Shown: positions 1 through 12,770, counted from the first letter of the stretch. The stretch: 64,000 nucleotides of DNA from Nageia nagi (GCA_050084985.1 JBITNC010000001.1:21266001-21330000), one strand, 5' to 3'. The notes: a model not told the origin generated them from the sequence alone. Numbers and translations: made by a program.

Positions 1-1190
1 GAAATATGTTACAAGATGTGTTAAATTCCAACATGTTAATTTATTTAATCAACCTTTGCATACATTGCTACCCATGCAATAATTGTGAACAATCTCAAGA
101 TGGGCATTAGATATAATAGATCAAATATCCCATAATTCTTCAAGAGGTCACAAATTTATAATAACTGCTATGGAATATTTTATGAAATGGGTAGAATCCA
201 TCTCTATTATTTTAACAAAAGGGCCAAAGATAGCATTATTTATACAAAACCATATCATATATTAATTTATTTAATCAACCTTTGCATACATTTCTACCCA
301 TGCAATCATTGTGAACATTCTCAAGATGGGCATTATATATAATAGATCAAATATCCATAATTCCTCAGGAGGTCACAAATTTATAATAACTGCTATGGAA
401 TATTTTATGAAATGGGTGAATCCATCTCTCTGATTTTAACAAAAGGGCCAAAGATAGCATAATTTATACAAAACCATATCATATATCATTTTGGAATTCT
501 TGCTCAAATTATCACTAAAAATGGGAAAAATTTAAAAATAAGAAAGTTCAACCTTTATGTAAAGGATATATATCCGATTAAGCTTCTTGATGCCTTACTA
601 TCCCCAAGGTAATGGCCAAGATGAAGCCACAAATAAAACCATCTATAGTATTTTATTAAAAACTATTTATGATTCACATTAAGATTGGCATGTAAGGATT
701 CCATATGCATTATGGGCTTATCGAACTAGTATTTGAATTCTTAGTAGGGAAACTATGTTTTCCTTAGTGTATGGGGTAGAATAGTACTACCCTTACAAAT
801 AGAAATTCTTTCTCTATAAATTGCCTTAAAGACTATATCATAGATGAAACAACTCACCAAACTAGATTAGATCAATTACTACTTCTAGATGAAAGAAGAG
901 TTAATGCTTTAGAACCTCTACATACTTATGAAAATCATATTAAATGAGATTTTGATAAAAGAGTCAAAATTCATGAATTTAATATAGGGGATTTAGTTTT
1001 AAAATAAAAATAACAAACTTCTTGAATGGAATGATAACTTCATGATAAGTTTTCTCCTAACTGGTTAAGATCCTATGTAATTAAAAGAAAGTTTAGATCT
1101 AGAGCTTATCATTTAGTCGATATGGTAGGTAATGAAGTGTGAACCTATAAACATCATACATCTTCATCCTTTATATAGTTAATAAGATTT
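1..1190 (+). pseudogene. Element A integrase, C-terminal half, broken
   Basis: This is the catalytic core and C-terminal domain of a Ty3/gypsy integrase, which would insert the element cDNA. Recognisable blocks are a core piece reading FIQNHIIYHFGI near 465-500, PYALWAYRTS at about 700-730, and a C-terminal stretch (LDQLLLLDERRVNALE near 870-915, then FNIGDLVLK near 980-1005). The frame is broken by many stops and frameshifts, and a 226-bp segment of the core is tandemly duplicated (36-484). It cannot make a working enzyme. It resembles the integrase of element G (about 60780-61880, minus strand), including the C-terminal block. The zinc-binding N-terminus lies left of the window. Confidence 0.85.
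36..487 (+). repeat. 226-bp tandem duplication inside the element A integrase
   Basis: The segment beginning TTAATTTATTTAATCAACC at 36 recurs at 262. The two copies (36-261 and 262-487) stay aligned with only scattered substitutions and small indels through ACCATATCATAT. The copies duplicate part of the integrase core, so the duplication arose after or while the copy was dying. No other direct repeat flanks it. Confidence 0.9.
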
Positions 1191-1299
1191 TTGATTATGA
1201 TTATATATATTATGAATAGTATTTTTAGTTTAAATCAACAAAAATGCTTTTCTTAAACTTATACATATTTAATGTATTTAAAACAAAAAATGGTATCAA

Positions 1300-2777
1300 T
1301 ATAGAGCAAAAGTGTCCATGTGATTGTTGACCAAAGAGGCATTAGAGAAATATCTTGGTACAAAAAAACTAGATACTTAGGAGATAGGGATATAATAGAG
1401 TTATCCCAATGCTCTTATCCTAGAAAAAGTAATTTCCTCCATCTACCTATTTATCTACAAGGAATCATAGCTTTAAAACTATTTCCAAAAAGATATTAGG
1501 AGTGGGAGAAAAGCATTTGAGGAAATAATTTGGATATATATATATAGATAAAGCCATGTATTACCTAAGTTATGTACATTACTTCACCAGGTTTGTATGA
1601 TAAACTTGTTATGTCAATACTAGCCACATCAGCCCCTAGGATCATAGTTGATTACTTTTTTAACAATTGAATGTAAAATAAAATAATTAATACTTGGCCA
1701 AATGAGGATTTTATAGTCACATGGGTAGATCAAATGATAAGAGACTTGTCTCATCATAAAATGGTCTATGATATTTATATGGTGTTCATCCATAGACCTC
1801 AATGATCAATTAGATGTATACAATAAATTGACTAATGATTTTCTTGAATTAGGTCAAGATTCCCAATCCTCCTCTATGAATAGTGAAATAAGAACTTTAA
1901 TGCCAAAAAGACCAGAAGCTAATGAAAAAATACAATTATAATTTAATCCCACAAATCATGATTTTGTTGATAGATACCTAGAAGATCGCTACATGCAAAC
2001 ATTATGAAAGAGTCCTTACATAGAGAGAGCCCATTTCTTCACTTTACCAAAAGAAATTTAGTAAATTATAACCATAAATTATTACACATAGAGAGCAACT
2101 AATGCATGGGATTTAAAAATTGATAACCTTAAGGTAAATATTAAATTAGAATTAAAGGACATATGGATGGAAGTTGAATCCTTAATAATTTAGATCCATG
2201 TATTTCAATTACATTGGCCTTATGAGAAACCTAGGATCATATTAAATTATGTTGATCATATGATCCTTTGGTGTTATGGGAGATCAGTATTGATAATTGA
2301 GGTTATTAATGATTTGGTACTTGAGTACAATACCCATTCAATTTTGTAAAACAAAATTATATATGATTATAGTTCATTGTTAAGCGAAAATTTGTAAAAC
2401 CAAGGTTCTAAAGGACTACTGAATTTCTTAATCAAAGAAGAATTGAGGTCATTCCTAAACCCATAACAAGTGAGTATGTCCAAAATCTCATAGAGAGCAC
2501 TATCCCCATTGCATCATTACTTCCCTTTCAATCTCAATAGTCCTTAGGGATTCCATCCCATATTCCAGTTCTTAAATATTATGAGGCCTCGATGTCATTA
2601 GCCATACAAAAATGCATCATTAATAAGTCCAAGTATCATCCTTCAATCTTACCTCTTATTTCATATCATGTTTGTTATCAACCATCCATTCTAGTACTAG
2701 GACCTACTCATTTTGTAGTACAACATCCATACATTTACTTCTTAGATCTTAAAGGTTGGGTTATTTGTAAAAAATAA
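1300..2777 (+). pseudogene. Element A sense extra ORF (aORF), protein family not recognised
   Basis: About 490 degenerate codons lie directly downstream of integrase on the same strand. I recognise no named domain. It is homologous to the extra ORF of element G (59603-60658, minus): the stretch AWDLKIDNLKVNI near 2104-2142 matches SWDVKVNGYQVII in G, and HWPYEKPRIILNY near 2210-2249 matches LWPIEKLKIIVDC. A weaker version of the second block, SAPRIIVDYF near 1630-1660, suggests that the protein had two related halves, as G does. The C-terminal 125 codons (about 2398-2777) are readable with few stops and end in TAA; no counterpart is obvious in G. Frameshifts and stops make it non-functional. 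Start and exact frame joins are uncertain. Confidence 0.6.
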
Positions 2778-2780
2778 GGT

Positions 2781-5441
2781 AGACATTGCCACTTGGGAGT
2801 TGTAAAGAATTTTTCATATTAATAAAAATAAAATTTTCAAATAATTATTAAACAAATATATGAATAAAAGTTACAAAAATATTTAAAATCTTCAAAAACT
2901 TAATAATAAAAGTCTTTTACATGAATATATATGTATGTATATATATTTTATATTTAAAAAACTTTATACAAGTTCTAAAATACCCGCATATGACATTGTA
3001 GGTGGTTGATTGTACTTTATATAAATCAAGCATCATGAGTCATTTGTATTGTATCAATTCTCCTACCAATCAATAGGAAGGGTTTTCACATTATAATGCC
3101 ACTACCCCATAGGAATTACCATCCCTTTGTATCTCATGATCACCCTATACATTTCCTAGTGACCCTTTAGAAGACCCTATCCAAACCCCAAAATTAGAGA
3201 AAGGCTAGTTCAATTAGTTGGTTGAAAGTATACAACATCAAATTTTATCCATGTTAGCCTTAATTACCACATTATATAAATTTTAATGTGTTTATGATTC
3301 CCTAAGGAACTATAGATAAAGATTTTATTTGATCACCAGCCTTGTTGGAGAACTTGTGTAGTTTATAATATATATGATAAAGAGTTCCTCCAAAATTTCA
3401 TTTACATGTTTCTAGACCCAATTTCATATGAAATATTATGATTTATGCTCTTATTACCCCATTTATGTCATATTTATTAAATTTTGTGGGCCATATCTTC
3501 TACATCATGAGGAAGATCTTTTTGATGAAGTCACCATAGCCCATCTTTTATCCATAAACCTGTGGTACTAGGATTTCATGTTGTCTATCTATCATCTATG
3601 ATTCCACACAATGGGTCATTAATCATACCATTTTCACTCACTATCATTTCCATCCTTTCACCCATGATGACTTGTTGCAGGTCCTTACCCGATTAGGAAA
3701 CCCTTAAAAATAAAAAAATACAAAAGCCAAAAAAATCAAAAATTACAAAAAATAGAAAAATATTAAAAAAATTTAAAAAATATATTAAAATATAAAATAT
3801 AAAAAAACAAAATATTATGTATGTATATATACTCAAGAGATATACTTCTAAAGCATCTTGGCTACTAGGTGCACTACCCTTATGTTCATAATCATTCCAC
3901 TTTGTTCATTATGTTTAATCCTCCATCTTGAATGTCATAGTCATTAGATATTAACCATAATGAGAGAGGCAACTAATCAAATTATATATATCCATATTTT
4001 TTACATACATCCATATAGTATTCATTTATGTATATAGCTATATTTATGAATAAAGAAGCAAGTAATGGATACTCTATTTTGTGTTTGGTTTTAGTTGAAA
4101 GATCCTATGTCAAAATTTCAAAAATGTAGAATGATAAAAGGACATAATTATGATATATGGAAGTGTTCTAATAGAATCATACACTTCTCTTATTAAAATC
4201 TCAAAATAATCAAGAATTGGATATTTATTAAGCATGAATTTGAGTATGGTTCTCCCACCTTTTGCTTCATCCTAGACCTAAGAGATAGGATAAGATAGAG
4301 AGAGAGAGATTCAGAAAAAGATTAAAAAGAGAGAAGAAAATAAATAAGAGGTAGAATTCTTAGGCTATTACAATATCCTCTATCAAGGTTATGGATGCTT
4401 GACTAAAAATAGAGCAAGACTGTAATGGGATGAAGGGGTTAACCTTCACTAGTGCTATGAACACTTTCTGGTAGTGAAGTCTACCTTACAAAAATATAAG
4501 AAGTATCATACCTCACAATTTATAGTTTTAGGGTATTCAATTTGCAAATTTTAAGAGAAGGAAATGAACATCATTATGTACACATGGGTTTATGGTAAAC
4601 TTAAGTATATTATAATCTTGTTTTATATGATCCCTAGTAGATGAGACCAAAGTAAAAGATCAATTGATAAAACTAGGTATTGAAGGTCTTATTCATTATA
4701 CTTATTTATTTATTAATATTCATTCATTCTATATTATTATACATAATTATTATTACTATAAATATTGATAAGTTGCCAAAGAATTAAGGTGGATTTCTAA
4801 ATTTTTATTTCATTCATAATTACTTTAGGTAATTAAGTTTGATACATTCCTAAAAGCATTTTACATTCATACTATTTATCCATGTGTATCTGTGTACACC
4901 CATAATGCATCCATAAGTATTTTGTAAATCTTGTATATTTTACATCCATGCATCCACATCAGCTATGTTACTACATATTTTTATATTAGTATATTATGTA
5001 TAAGCCATGCATGAAAGTAGCCAAGAAAATGAAAAATGATGGATCTAATTTTGTTCTCCTACATCTTAAATCTTGCTTTACAAACATAGCAGTCCTATGT
5101 AAATATTACTTTACATTAACAAATATAAATAAACATGGAAATTAAACATTCATACATCTACATATTAAGAATCAAACACATACAAATATAAAATATTAGT
5201 ATACATCAAATTGATACCAAAACATGCATATAGGAGTCTAGGTTGTCATCATGTATATATGTCAAAAAATATAATGTCCATCACATAAGCTATCCATCAC
5301 ATCCATATAGAAAAACTAACCATTGATCATAATATCCATGATTCAAAAATAAATAAGGTCATCAAAAAATAAGCCTACAACTAGCATATATAAACATAAG
5401 AAATGATCATAACCTCTATGATCTCAAAAAATAAATAACAT
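2781..5441. other. Element A non-coding segment between the sense extra ORF and the 3' end of the antisense PMD gene
   Basis: No protein is recognisable. The stretch is AT-rich and contains an A-rich low-complexity tract at about 3705-3830, which resembles the region between the extra ORF and PMD gene in G (about 59340-59460, opposite strand). A short AG run lies near 4295-4312. The right edge, just before 5442, is the insertion point of element B. Read on the minus strand it would be the downstream untranslated part of the PMD gene. Confidence 0.5.
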
Positions 5442-6065
5442 TATTATCACATAAAATTGATTTATGCATTTAAATTAATACATTAGGAAATATATGCCTA
5501 CACTTATGCACACTTAGTTCAAGAATATTATGTTATCTTGGATATGGTCAATATATCATCAACTTACTATATTCTTGTTTATGTAGGTGCATGCTGACCT
5601 AAGGAGTAAGTCATATTATTATCTATATAAATAAAGATCTAATAGTAAGTCCACATCAAGGAGATACATGATCCCATATTTGGTCTTGATGATGGTATCC
5701 CTTTAAGTATCTCTTGACATCACCTTTCAAGGTTGGGTTTATGTACTTCCTTATATGAGCACACAATAGGCCACCCATGACCCTCTCTTTAGATCGTCTT
5801 GCTCCATGACTTTGGGTGCAAACTCTATTGATTGTTGAGGCTTCATCACCATCTTTTGTTCATTGATATCAGGTACATTCCATGAGGTAAGTATACAAAC
5901 TTAGTATTTGATTGTTGATTTCATTTCAATTCCAATTATCCATTATCTCCTATATCATGTTTTCTTATTATAAATTGCTATTTTTTAGCTTAGAATTTAC
6001 AAATACTCCTTTGGGACTATAAGTTTGGTTTATTTGCATTTTTGAATACATTTTATTTGTAAACA
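5442..6065 (+). repeat. Element B 5' LTR (624 bp, internally deleted)
   Basis: It starts TATTATCACATAAAAT, where the 3' LTR has TGTTATCACATAAAAT, so the terminal TG has become TA. It ends TTTGTAAACA. A TATA-like TATAAATAA lies at 5626-5634. Relative to the 3' LTR it lacks about 150 bp after GAGCA near 5760, probably a deletion between short AGCA repeats. The sequence just downstream, TTTTGGTGAATTTGATATG, is the candidate primer-binding site. Confidence 0.9.
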
Positions 6066-6159
6066 TTTTGGTGAATTTGATATGAATATATAATTAGTTT
6101 TGCTAAAACCATAGGGTTTTATTTAAGACTAATAAGCAATTTGGTGAGTTGTTTTAGAC

Positions 6160-6960
6160 ATGGATAAGTTAAAAGTATTCTTGCAAAGTCTTTCAAGGAG
6201 AGATCTTGATGAGATCTTGGGAGATATTTAGCATGATGGACCAGAAGCATATAATGAAGGAATTGACCATAGTGATGGAAGTAATAATGATCACATTTAG
6301 GCTACTATTAAGGGTATGCAAAGATATATTAGACAACTAGCAAGAGGATCAACTTAGCCAAATGATTTGATTGAGTTTAGTAGCCCTCTATGTGATGAGA
6401 TCCATTTATGCATGCCACCATCGAATTATAAAGATCCCAAGTTTTTTAAGTTCAATGGGAAGGGAGATCCTAGGAGAAACTTGCAAGGGTTTAAATATGA
6501 GTTTGAGCTCAAAATTAGTGTGAATTTGAGATTACAAGCAAAGTTATTTGCTCATAGTTTGGATGGAGAGGCTTGTGAATGGTTCTATTCTCTATTTGAA
6601 ATGCCAATTACATCATTTCAAGAATTGAGCAACTTATTTTTGGAATAATATAAGCATAACATCAAGCATGAATTCATAGTTTTATATCTATGTGCTATGA
6701 CACAACACAATAATAAAAATCTTGAAAAGTTTGTCATACAATTCAAGAAGACATGGCAACAAATCAAAACTAAGCTCATGGAAAATGAGGTAAATAATAT
6801 CTTCAAGGATGTTATCATATTATCTTTACAATCTTATGCTATTGATTATACAAATATAGCATTTTATAATATGACATAATTTATTTGAAAAAGAAAAAGT
6901 TCTTGTGAAATTAAGACTTGTGAAGTATCAAGATGATGACAAGCCTAGGGCCAAGGCTAA
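6160..6960 (+). pseudogene. Element B gag, broken
   Basis: This encodes the capsid/nucleocapsid precursor. The ATG at 6160 lies 95 bp after the LTR and opens a frame (MDKLKVFLQSLSRRDLDEI) that stays in phase to about 6880. It is broken by TAG stops at roughly 6227, 6298 and 6356 and a TAA at 6646, all explicable by C-to-T change. The gag core is visible as FKFNGKGDPRRNLQGF and GEACEWFYSL. After about 6880 the frame shifts and a basic segment follows. No zinc knuckle is readable. It is non-functional as it stands. Confidence 0.85.
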
Positions 6961-7549
6961 GCAACCATAATCACCAAAGAAAGATAAATCCAATCATGTA
7001 GCAAAAAATTAGATAAAAATAAATAATGGAAATTCATAATGTTTCCTATACCTAATAGATTTATCTTGAAATATCTAATGGTAAAGGGACTATTACAACC
7101 TTTACCTAAGTGAGAGGAAGATGAGTCAATAGAGAGGCCAACATGGTACAAGGAAGATAGATACTATGAATATCATCAAACCAAGGGGCATGCCACTAAT
7201 GTATGTGAAAGCTTAAGAAATAAAATACAAAGGATTATAGAGGATGGATTCTATGTGTGTCCTACCAAGGTTAAAGATATAATGGAAGAGCAACCTATAA
7301 ATGTAATTTTCCATGAAGAAGTGTGTGTAGCACTTACAAGAGGAAGATCAAGAGAAGCAATAGAACCTATCACATGTGAAGAGGAGCTTCCTAAAGACTC
7401 AAAAAGTTTCATATATAAATGATGAATCAAATTTTCAAGAATAGTTAGATAGATAAGAACTTCTCAATCATTACTTTTGCAAAAAAGGTAGAAATATGGA
7501 GTAAAGGAGATGTTATCACTTTTCACCTTAGTGAAAGGCCTAGCAAGGA

Positions 7550-7960
7550 TGTAATCTAGTTACATTCACCATTATTTATAGAAGTAAATATATTTGGTAA
7601 TATAGTTAAGAGATCATTGATAGATGGTGGGTTAGCTTTGAATATTACCACCACTCACTTTCACAGTTTGATTTGGATTTATTACCTCCAAGAGAAGAGA
7701 TTACCATGAGAGTTAAGGGGTTTGATGGTGTTCCAAAGAAATGTGTAGGAATCACCACACTTCTAATAAAAGTAGAGAATATGGTACTTTAGACCCTATT
7801 CTACATTATATATGGAAAACCTTCTTTCAATTTCATTCTTGGAAGACCTTGAATAGATAAAATGGAAGGGGTAGCATCTACTTTGCATAGATGTTTCAAG
7901 TTTTGTTTTGAAGGAAATGTTTATAAGGTAGAAGTAATGAGTAGATAGCCAAGTAGTGTA
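7550..7960 (+). pseudogene. Element B aspartic protease, broken
   Basis: The retroviral-type aspartic protease of the polyprotein is recognised by SLIDGGLALNI (about 7613-7645), the DGG version of the active-site triplet usual in Tat elements, and by FNFILGRP with a following stop near 7830-7850. The domain is followed by AST-LHRCFKF, a typical end of Tat proteases. Several stops and at least one frameshift separate it from gag and RT. The segment from 6960 to 7550 is a decayed gag-protease linker. Confidence 0.8.
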
Positions 7961-8380
7961 ATTATGTTCTCCTTGAGAGATTTGTTTTACATGATGTAAA
8001 GATGAGGGTATCCTACTTAAGAATGATCAAATCTATAGAAAATTGTTATAGAGAATTAACATTAGAGATATTGGGTTTGGTTTGTACACCATCATAGACA
8101 TTAATAATATTACTTTGAAGAGAGATTTGGATAGATGGAAAGAGGCTCAAAAAAGGAACACTTGCATTCCTTTAGGCTCCATAGAGATCATTGCTGGTCC
8201 TCTTTAAAGGAAATCATGATGGAAAATAAATGATGCATCATTTCATATCATGGAGATGGTCATGATGGTTAGGTTAGTTATCCATAATTAATGCAAGAAG
8301 GAAAACAAGTAAGAGATGATCAAAATTGATTTATTATTCAATGTGAAATAGATGATCAAGATGCAATACATGCTATAGAA

Positions 8381-9330
8381 TTGTTTGAGAATGATTATGC
8401 TTTCTTAGAATCTATGGGTGCTAGAACTAAATATCTAGCTAGGCATGAAAAGAGGACTCACAAACATTATCTAGATGTACATGCTTGCTTTGGTGAATCT
8501 ATGGAAGAAAAAATCAAAGGGTCAAAAGAGTTGCCATTTCTCACACCATCAAAATCAAAGATGACTTGGTTGAATGAAGAGATAGAGGAGGTTAACATTG
8601 GTTCTCAAGAGACATTGAAATTCTTAAAAATGGGTAAACTCCTTGAGGAACCTTTGCAAAATGAGTTGATTCAATCCTTTCATGATTATTTTGAATTATT
8701 TGCATGGTCATATAAAGATATGCCTAGATTAGATGAAAATTTTAAGGTACATAACTTGGTTATTAAGAATGGAGCAATTCTTGTAAAGCAAAAATCAAGA
8801 AAGATACCTTTTAAGATTTCTTTACTGGTCAAGAAGGAAATTAAGAAACTATTGGAAGTTGGATTCATTAGGCCCATTAATTATTTATAATGAATGGCCA
8901 ATGTAGTTCCAATGAAAAAGCCTATAGGTGAAATTAGAGATGTACTAATTTCAAATATTTCAATAAAGCATGTTTGAAAGATGACTTCCCACTACCCAAC
9001 ATAGATATGATCATTGATAGTTTGGTAGGTTATGAGATGTTATCATTTATAGATAAATTTTTAGGATATAATCAAATCAAAATCAAAGAAAGTGATCAAC
9101 ATAAAACAACCTTTAGAACTCCTTGGGGTAAATTTTGCTACAAGGTAATGCCATTTGGTCTTAAGAATGTAGGGGCCACATATCAAAGAGCAATGATAGC
9201 CATGTTTCATGACTTCATTCATAAAATAGTAGAGGTCTATGTAGATGATATCTTGATAAAATTAAAGAATAAAGAAGACCATGTCAAGGATGTAAAAATA
9301 ACTTTTGAAAGGATGAAGTAGTAAAAGTTA
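8381..9330 (+). pseudogene. Element B reverse transcriptase, broken
   Basis: This would copy element RNA into DNA. A 169-codon open stretch (8381-8890) covers the segment ahead of RT and the RT N-terminus (KFLKMGKLLEE, VKKEIKKLLEVGFIRPI). After two stops the palm follows: DDFPLPNIDMIIDSLVGYEM, FCYKVMPFGLKNVGATYQ and the catalytic YVDD at 9238-9249. Thus YVDD survives, but the region around 8881-8975 has stops and a frame change, so no complete enzyme can be made. It is closely related to the RT of elements C and G. Confidence 0.93.
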
Positions 9331-9900
9331 ATAATAAAGCCTCAAAATGTGTATTTGGGGTATCATCAAGAAAAACTCTTAGGGCATATTGTCTCTAGGA
9401 GAGGGTTGAAGTGGATCCAAAGAAGATTAAGGCTATCATAGAAATGGCTCTTCCTATGATTCTAAAGCAATTAAGAAGCCTCCAAGGTAAGATTCAAGCT
9501 ATTAAAAGATTCATTTATCAATTAATAGATAAGATAACTCCTAGTTCTCATTTACTTGAGAAAGAAGTTGCTTATAAATGGGATGTTAAGTGTCAAGAAG
9601 TGTTTGATATAATACAAGAGTATTTGCTACATCCATTGGTCTTAGCTCCATATAGGTATGGAGAACCCCTTTGGCTCTATGTCTTGGCTACAAAACATGC
9701 ATTTGTGGTAATGTTGGCAAAGAAGGAAGAAGATAGTAAAGAAAGAGCAATCTACTTTATTAGCAAAACATTGAAATAATATGAAACCATTGAAATAATA
9801 TGAAACTAGGTACACACCCATTGAGAAATTATGTCAATTTATAGTGTTTGCTACTAAGAAGGTTGAGGCATTATATGATTAATAACACAACACATGTACT
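9331..9900 (+). pseudogene. Element B gypsy-type RNase H, broken
   Basis: The first, ordinary RNase H would remove RNA from the RNA-DNA hybrid. The RT connection region reads GHIVSRRG near 9385, then PYRYGEPLWLYVLATKHAFVV and ERAIYFISKTLK, which mark the domain. A short duplication (GAAACCATTGAAATAATATG twice) lies just after 9772. Frameshifts near 9340 and a stop at 9777 break it. Confidence 0.8.
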
Positions 9901-10179
9901 TACCTAGGTAGACCCATTAATATATTTGATGTTAAAACCATACCTTAATGTAAGATAAACAAAATGGATCATGCTAATTTAGGAGTTTGATCTCAAGTTT
10001 ATGAAACAAAAATTTTGTTGCAAAGTTTCCCATAATAGATAATACAAAACTCAAAGAAGAATTTTACGATGAATGTGCTTTGGTAAAAACTATAGAATGT
10101 ACAAAAGAGGACTACCTATGGCATTTTTCTAGAGACAAAAATATCATCAATTTTTCTTTTTGAGAGGTTTCAAAATTTT

Positions 10180-10500
10180 AAAAAATGTATTTTGATGGAT
10201 CACAATGTGTGTGAGGGTTAGCAATAGGACTAGCATTGATATCACCTCAAAATGATGTTATTTCTATGTCATACAAACTATCATTTGAATGCACTAACAA
10301 TATGGTAGAATATGAGGCTCTCATATTAGGATTGAAAGAAGCTATAAAGATTGGTGTTATGCATTTGCACATTTATGGGGATTCACAGCTGATAGTGAAT
10401 CAAGTCAATGAGATGTACAACACAAGGATGAGAAATTTATTGTATATAAAATTATTGTTGCAAAATTCTTTGCTTGATTTTAAGAGTATCAATTAGAAAA
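10180..10500 (+). pseudogene. Element B second, archaeal-type RNase H (aRNH), broken
   Basis: A second RNase H between the gypsy RNase H and integrase is the hallmark of the Tat lineage. Visible motifs are MYFDGSQC (first acidic residue), ECTNNMVEYEALILGLKEA (the glutamate) and YGDSQLIVNQV (second aspartate), so the three acidic residues are present. A stop and a small gap lie near 10213-10218. Downstream to 10750 is a linker including VDAMASVASL, a conserved Tat motif. Confidence 0.9.
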
Positions 10501-10749
10501 CATTCCAAGGAATAATAATAAATTGGTAGATGCAATGGCAAGTGTAGCTTCACTTATACCAATTGAGATAGAAGGTACAGAGACTACTTTCACTATAAAG
10601 AACTTGAGAACTCCATCAATTACTGAGGAGGATCTAAAAATGGTTTATGTTGCTCAAAAGGTTGGTTATGAGATAAGTCCTTAGTACCAACACATATTCA
10701 AATTACTGAGGGATAACTTTATTGATGCCACACTTGATAAGAGAGAAAA

Positions 10750-11930
10750 AATTAGAATGAAAAGGCTTGCTACAAAATATGCCATTATTGGTGATATACT
10801 TTATAAAAGATCATTTAATGGTATTATTTTGAGATGTCTTCATTATAAGGAGATTGGAATGACATTAGATCATGATCATGGAGGGGCATGTGGAGGTCAT
10901 TTCAATGGGAGATTAGTTTATGGAAAGTTGATTAGGATGGGTTATTAGTGGCCCACCATAGAGAATAATTGTTGTGAGCATGTCAAGAAGTGTGTGCAAT
11001 GTCAAAATAATGCACACTCAAAATTAACACCTACTCAAGAGTTAAACTATGTTACATCACCATGGACTTTCTCAATGTGGGACTTGGATTTAATGGGTGT
11101 TATTAATCCTCCATCTAGTGAGGGGCACAAGTTTATCTTGGTTGCCACCAAATACTACACTAAATGGGTTAAGGCAATTCTTTTGAAAACAACTATACAA
11201 AAACATGTTATCAATTTCATCAAGAAATATATCATTTGCAAATTTGGCATACCTCAAAGGTTAATCATGGACAATGGTGCAAATTTTATAGGAAAAGATA
11301 TCAAAGAGTTTTGTAAAAAGATGAAGGTTGAATAGATATTCTCTTCAATTTACTATCTCCAAGGAAGTGGATAAGCTAAAGTAATAAATAAAACAATCAA
11401 AAAAATATTGGTAAAGACTATAAAAAAGAATGGTAGGGATTGGCATGATCAATTACCATATGCTCTATGGGCATATAGAACAAGTGAAAGAATAGCAATA
11501 GGTGCTACTCCATATTCCCTCATGTATGGTGATGAAGCAATCATTCCTCTCAAAATTGAGATGCCTTCTTCAAGAATTGCACTCATAGATATTATGAAAG
11601 AACCATAATAATGGGAAGCAAGGTTAAATCAGCTAGAGGCATTAGATGAGAAAAGAATTAATGCACTAGAGCATCTCAAAACATATCAGTAAAGAATAAA
11701 TAGGGCCTATAGAAAGAAAATGGTGCCCAAGGCATTTGAGATTGGGGAAATGGTTCTCCAAGAGAACATTTTTAACACTATAGCAAAGGATGAACTTAAA
11801 GAAAAGTTTGAGCCAAATTGGGTTGGCCCATACATCATCATAGAGGTCTTTGGTAAAGATGCATATAGATTGTATACATTGGATAGAGAGGTTCTTAAAA
11901 ATCACATCAATGTAGGTACCTAAAGAAGTA
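10750..11930 (+). pseudogene. Element B integrase, broken, catalytic glutamate changed
   Basis: The integrase domains are in order: zinc-binding N-terminus (HDHGGACGGHF, then CVQCQ near 10995), catalytic core (WDLDLMG, RLIMDNGANFIG) and C-terminal domain (PYALWAYRTS at about 11456-11485, then EPNWVGPYIIIEVFGKDAYR). The expected core glutamate region reads G-stop-A-K-V-I-N-K-T near 11368-11393, so the third residue of the DDE triad appears to be lysine. TAG and TAA stops lie at 10946, 11334 and 11606. It is dead. Confidence 0.9.
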
Positions 11931-12139
11931 TAAAATCTAGGTAGCCTATGGGTTTCCCTATGCATCTGTTTCCATAAAAATGTTACTACCAAAATAAGCA
12001 TGTGAATAAATGGCATAAATTCAAAATAGAAGTTCATTTTAATATCAAAAGAGGAGTACTAGCACTCCATTTTACTAGGAAGGTACTACCTATGATCCTA
12101 TTTCATAGTTAAAAATAGCAAAAATAAAAATCATCAAAT

Positions 12140-12510
12140 ACCCCTTAGTGCAGAGTTTCAACTCTTAGATTATAAATTTGCATGCCTCTTGGTAGAGTCT
12201 TAGCTCCCATATCATCATCTTAGTTTCATGCCTCTTGGAAAAGTCTTAAGTACACCCCTCATTACAATATGCCTCTTGGTGTAGAGATTTAGCTCTCATA
12301 CTCATTGCAATACACCTCTTGGTGGAGTCTTAGATCCTAGTTTTATCATTATGCCTCTCGATAGGAAGTCTAGCTTCCATAAGGTCAATGGATTGAACCA
12401 TTAGTGACATGAGATGGTTATACTCCTGATATCAAAATATATAAAAAATATGGGGAATTATTATCGATGACCTCTTGGTAGATTGATATGGATCCTATAA
12501 CTCTTTCTTT
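12140..12510 (+). repeat. Minisatellite in the element B 3' untranslated region
   Basis: A unit built on TGCCTCTTGGTGGAGTCTTAG recurs about every 40-46 bp, starting near 12181, 12227, 12269, 12311 and 12351, with weaker copies near 12140 and 12470. The array lies between integrase and the polypurine tract. Tat elements are known to have variable, repeat-prone 3' untranslated regions that can seed satellites. Confidence 0.85.
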
Positions 12511-12770
12511 TATAGGTCATCCTTGGAGCTCATGGAGCACATCAATGTCAACTAGGGGCAACATGGTGGATGTCATATGAGGGGGTTTTCTTAAACTCAT
12601 ACCTTTTATCTATATGTTGCCCATCTTTCTTATATTTCTATCATTGTTTAGTATCAAAATAAACTAATTAGTTTTGGTATTATGCTTATCAATATTTGAT
12701 TGCTATGACATCTTGGTTGTACTTTGAATGAAAAATATTAATGCACCTAGTGATTTTCAATTTTTCATCC

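Noticed and set aside
6618-6818. Minus-strand open stretch in the B gag region
   Set aside because: Antisense shadow of gag.
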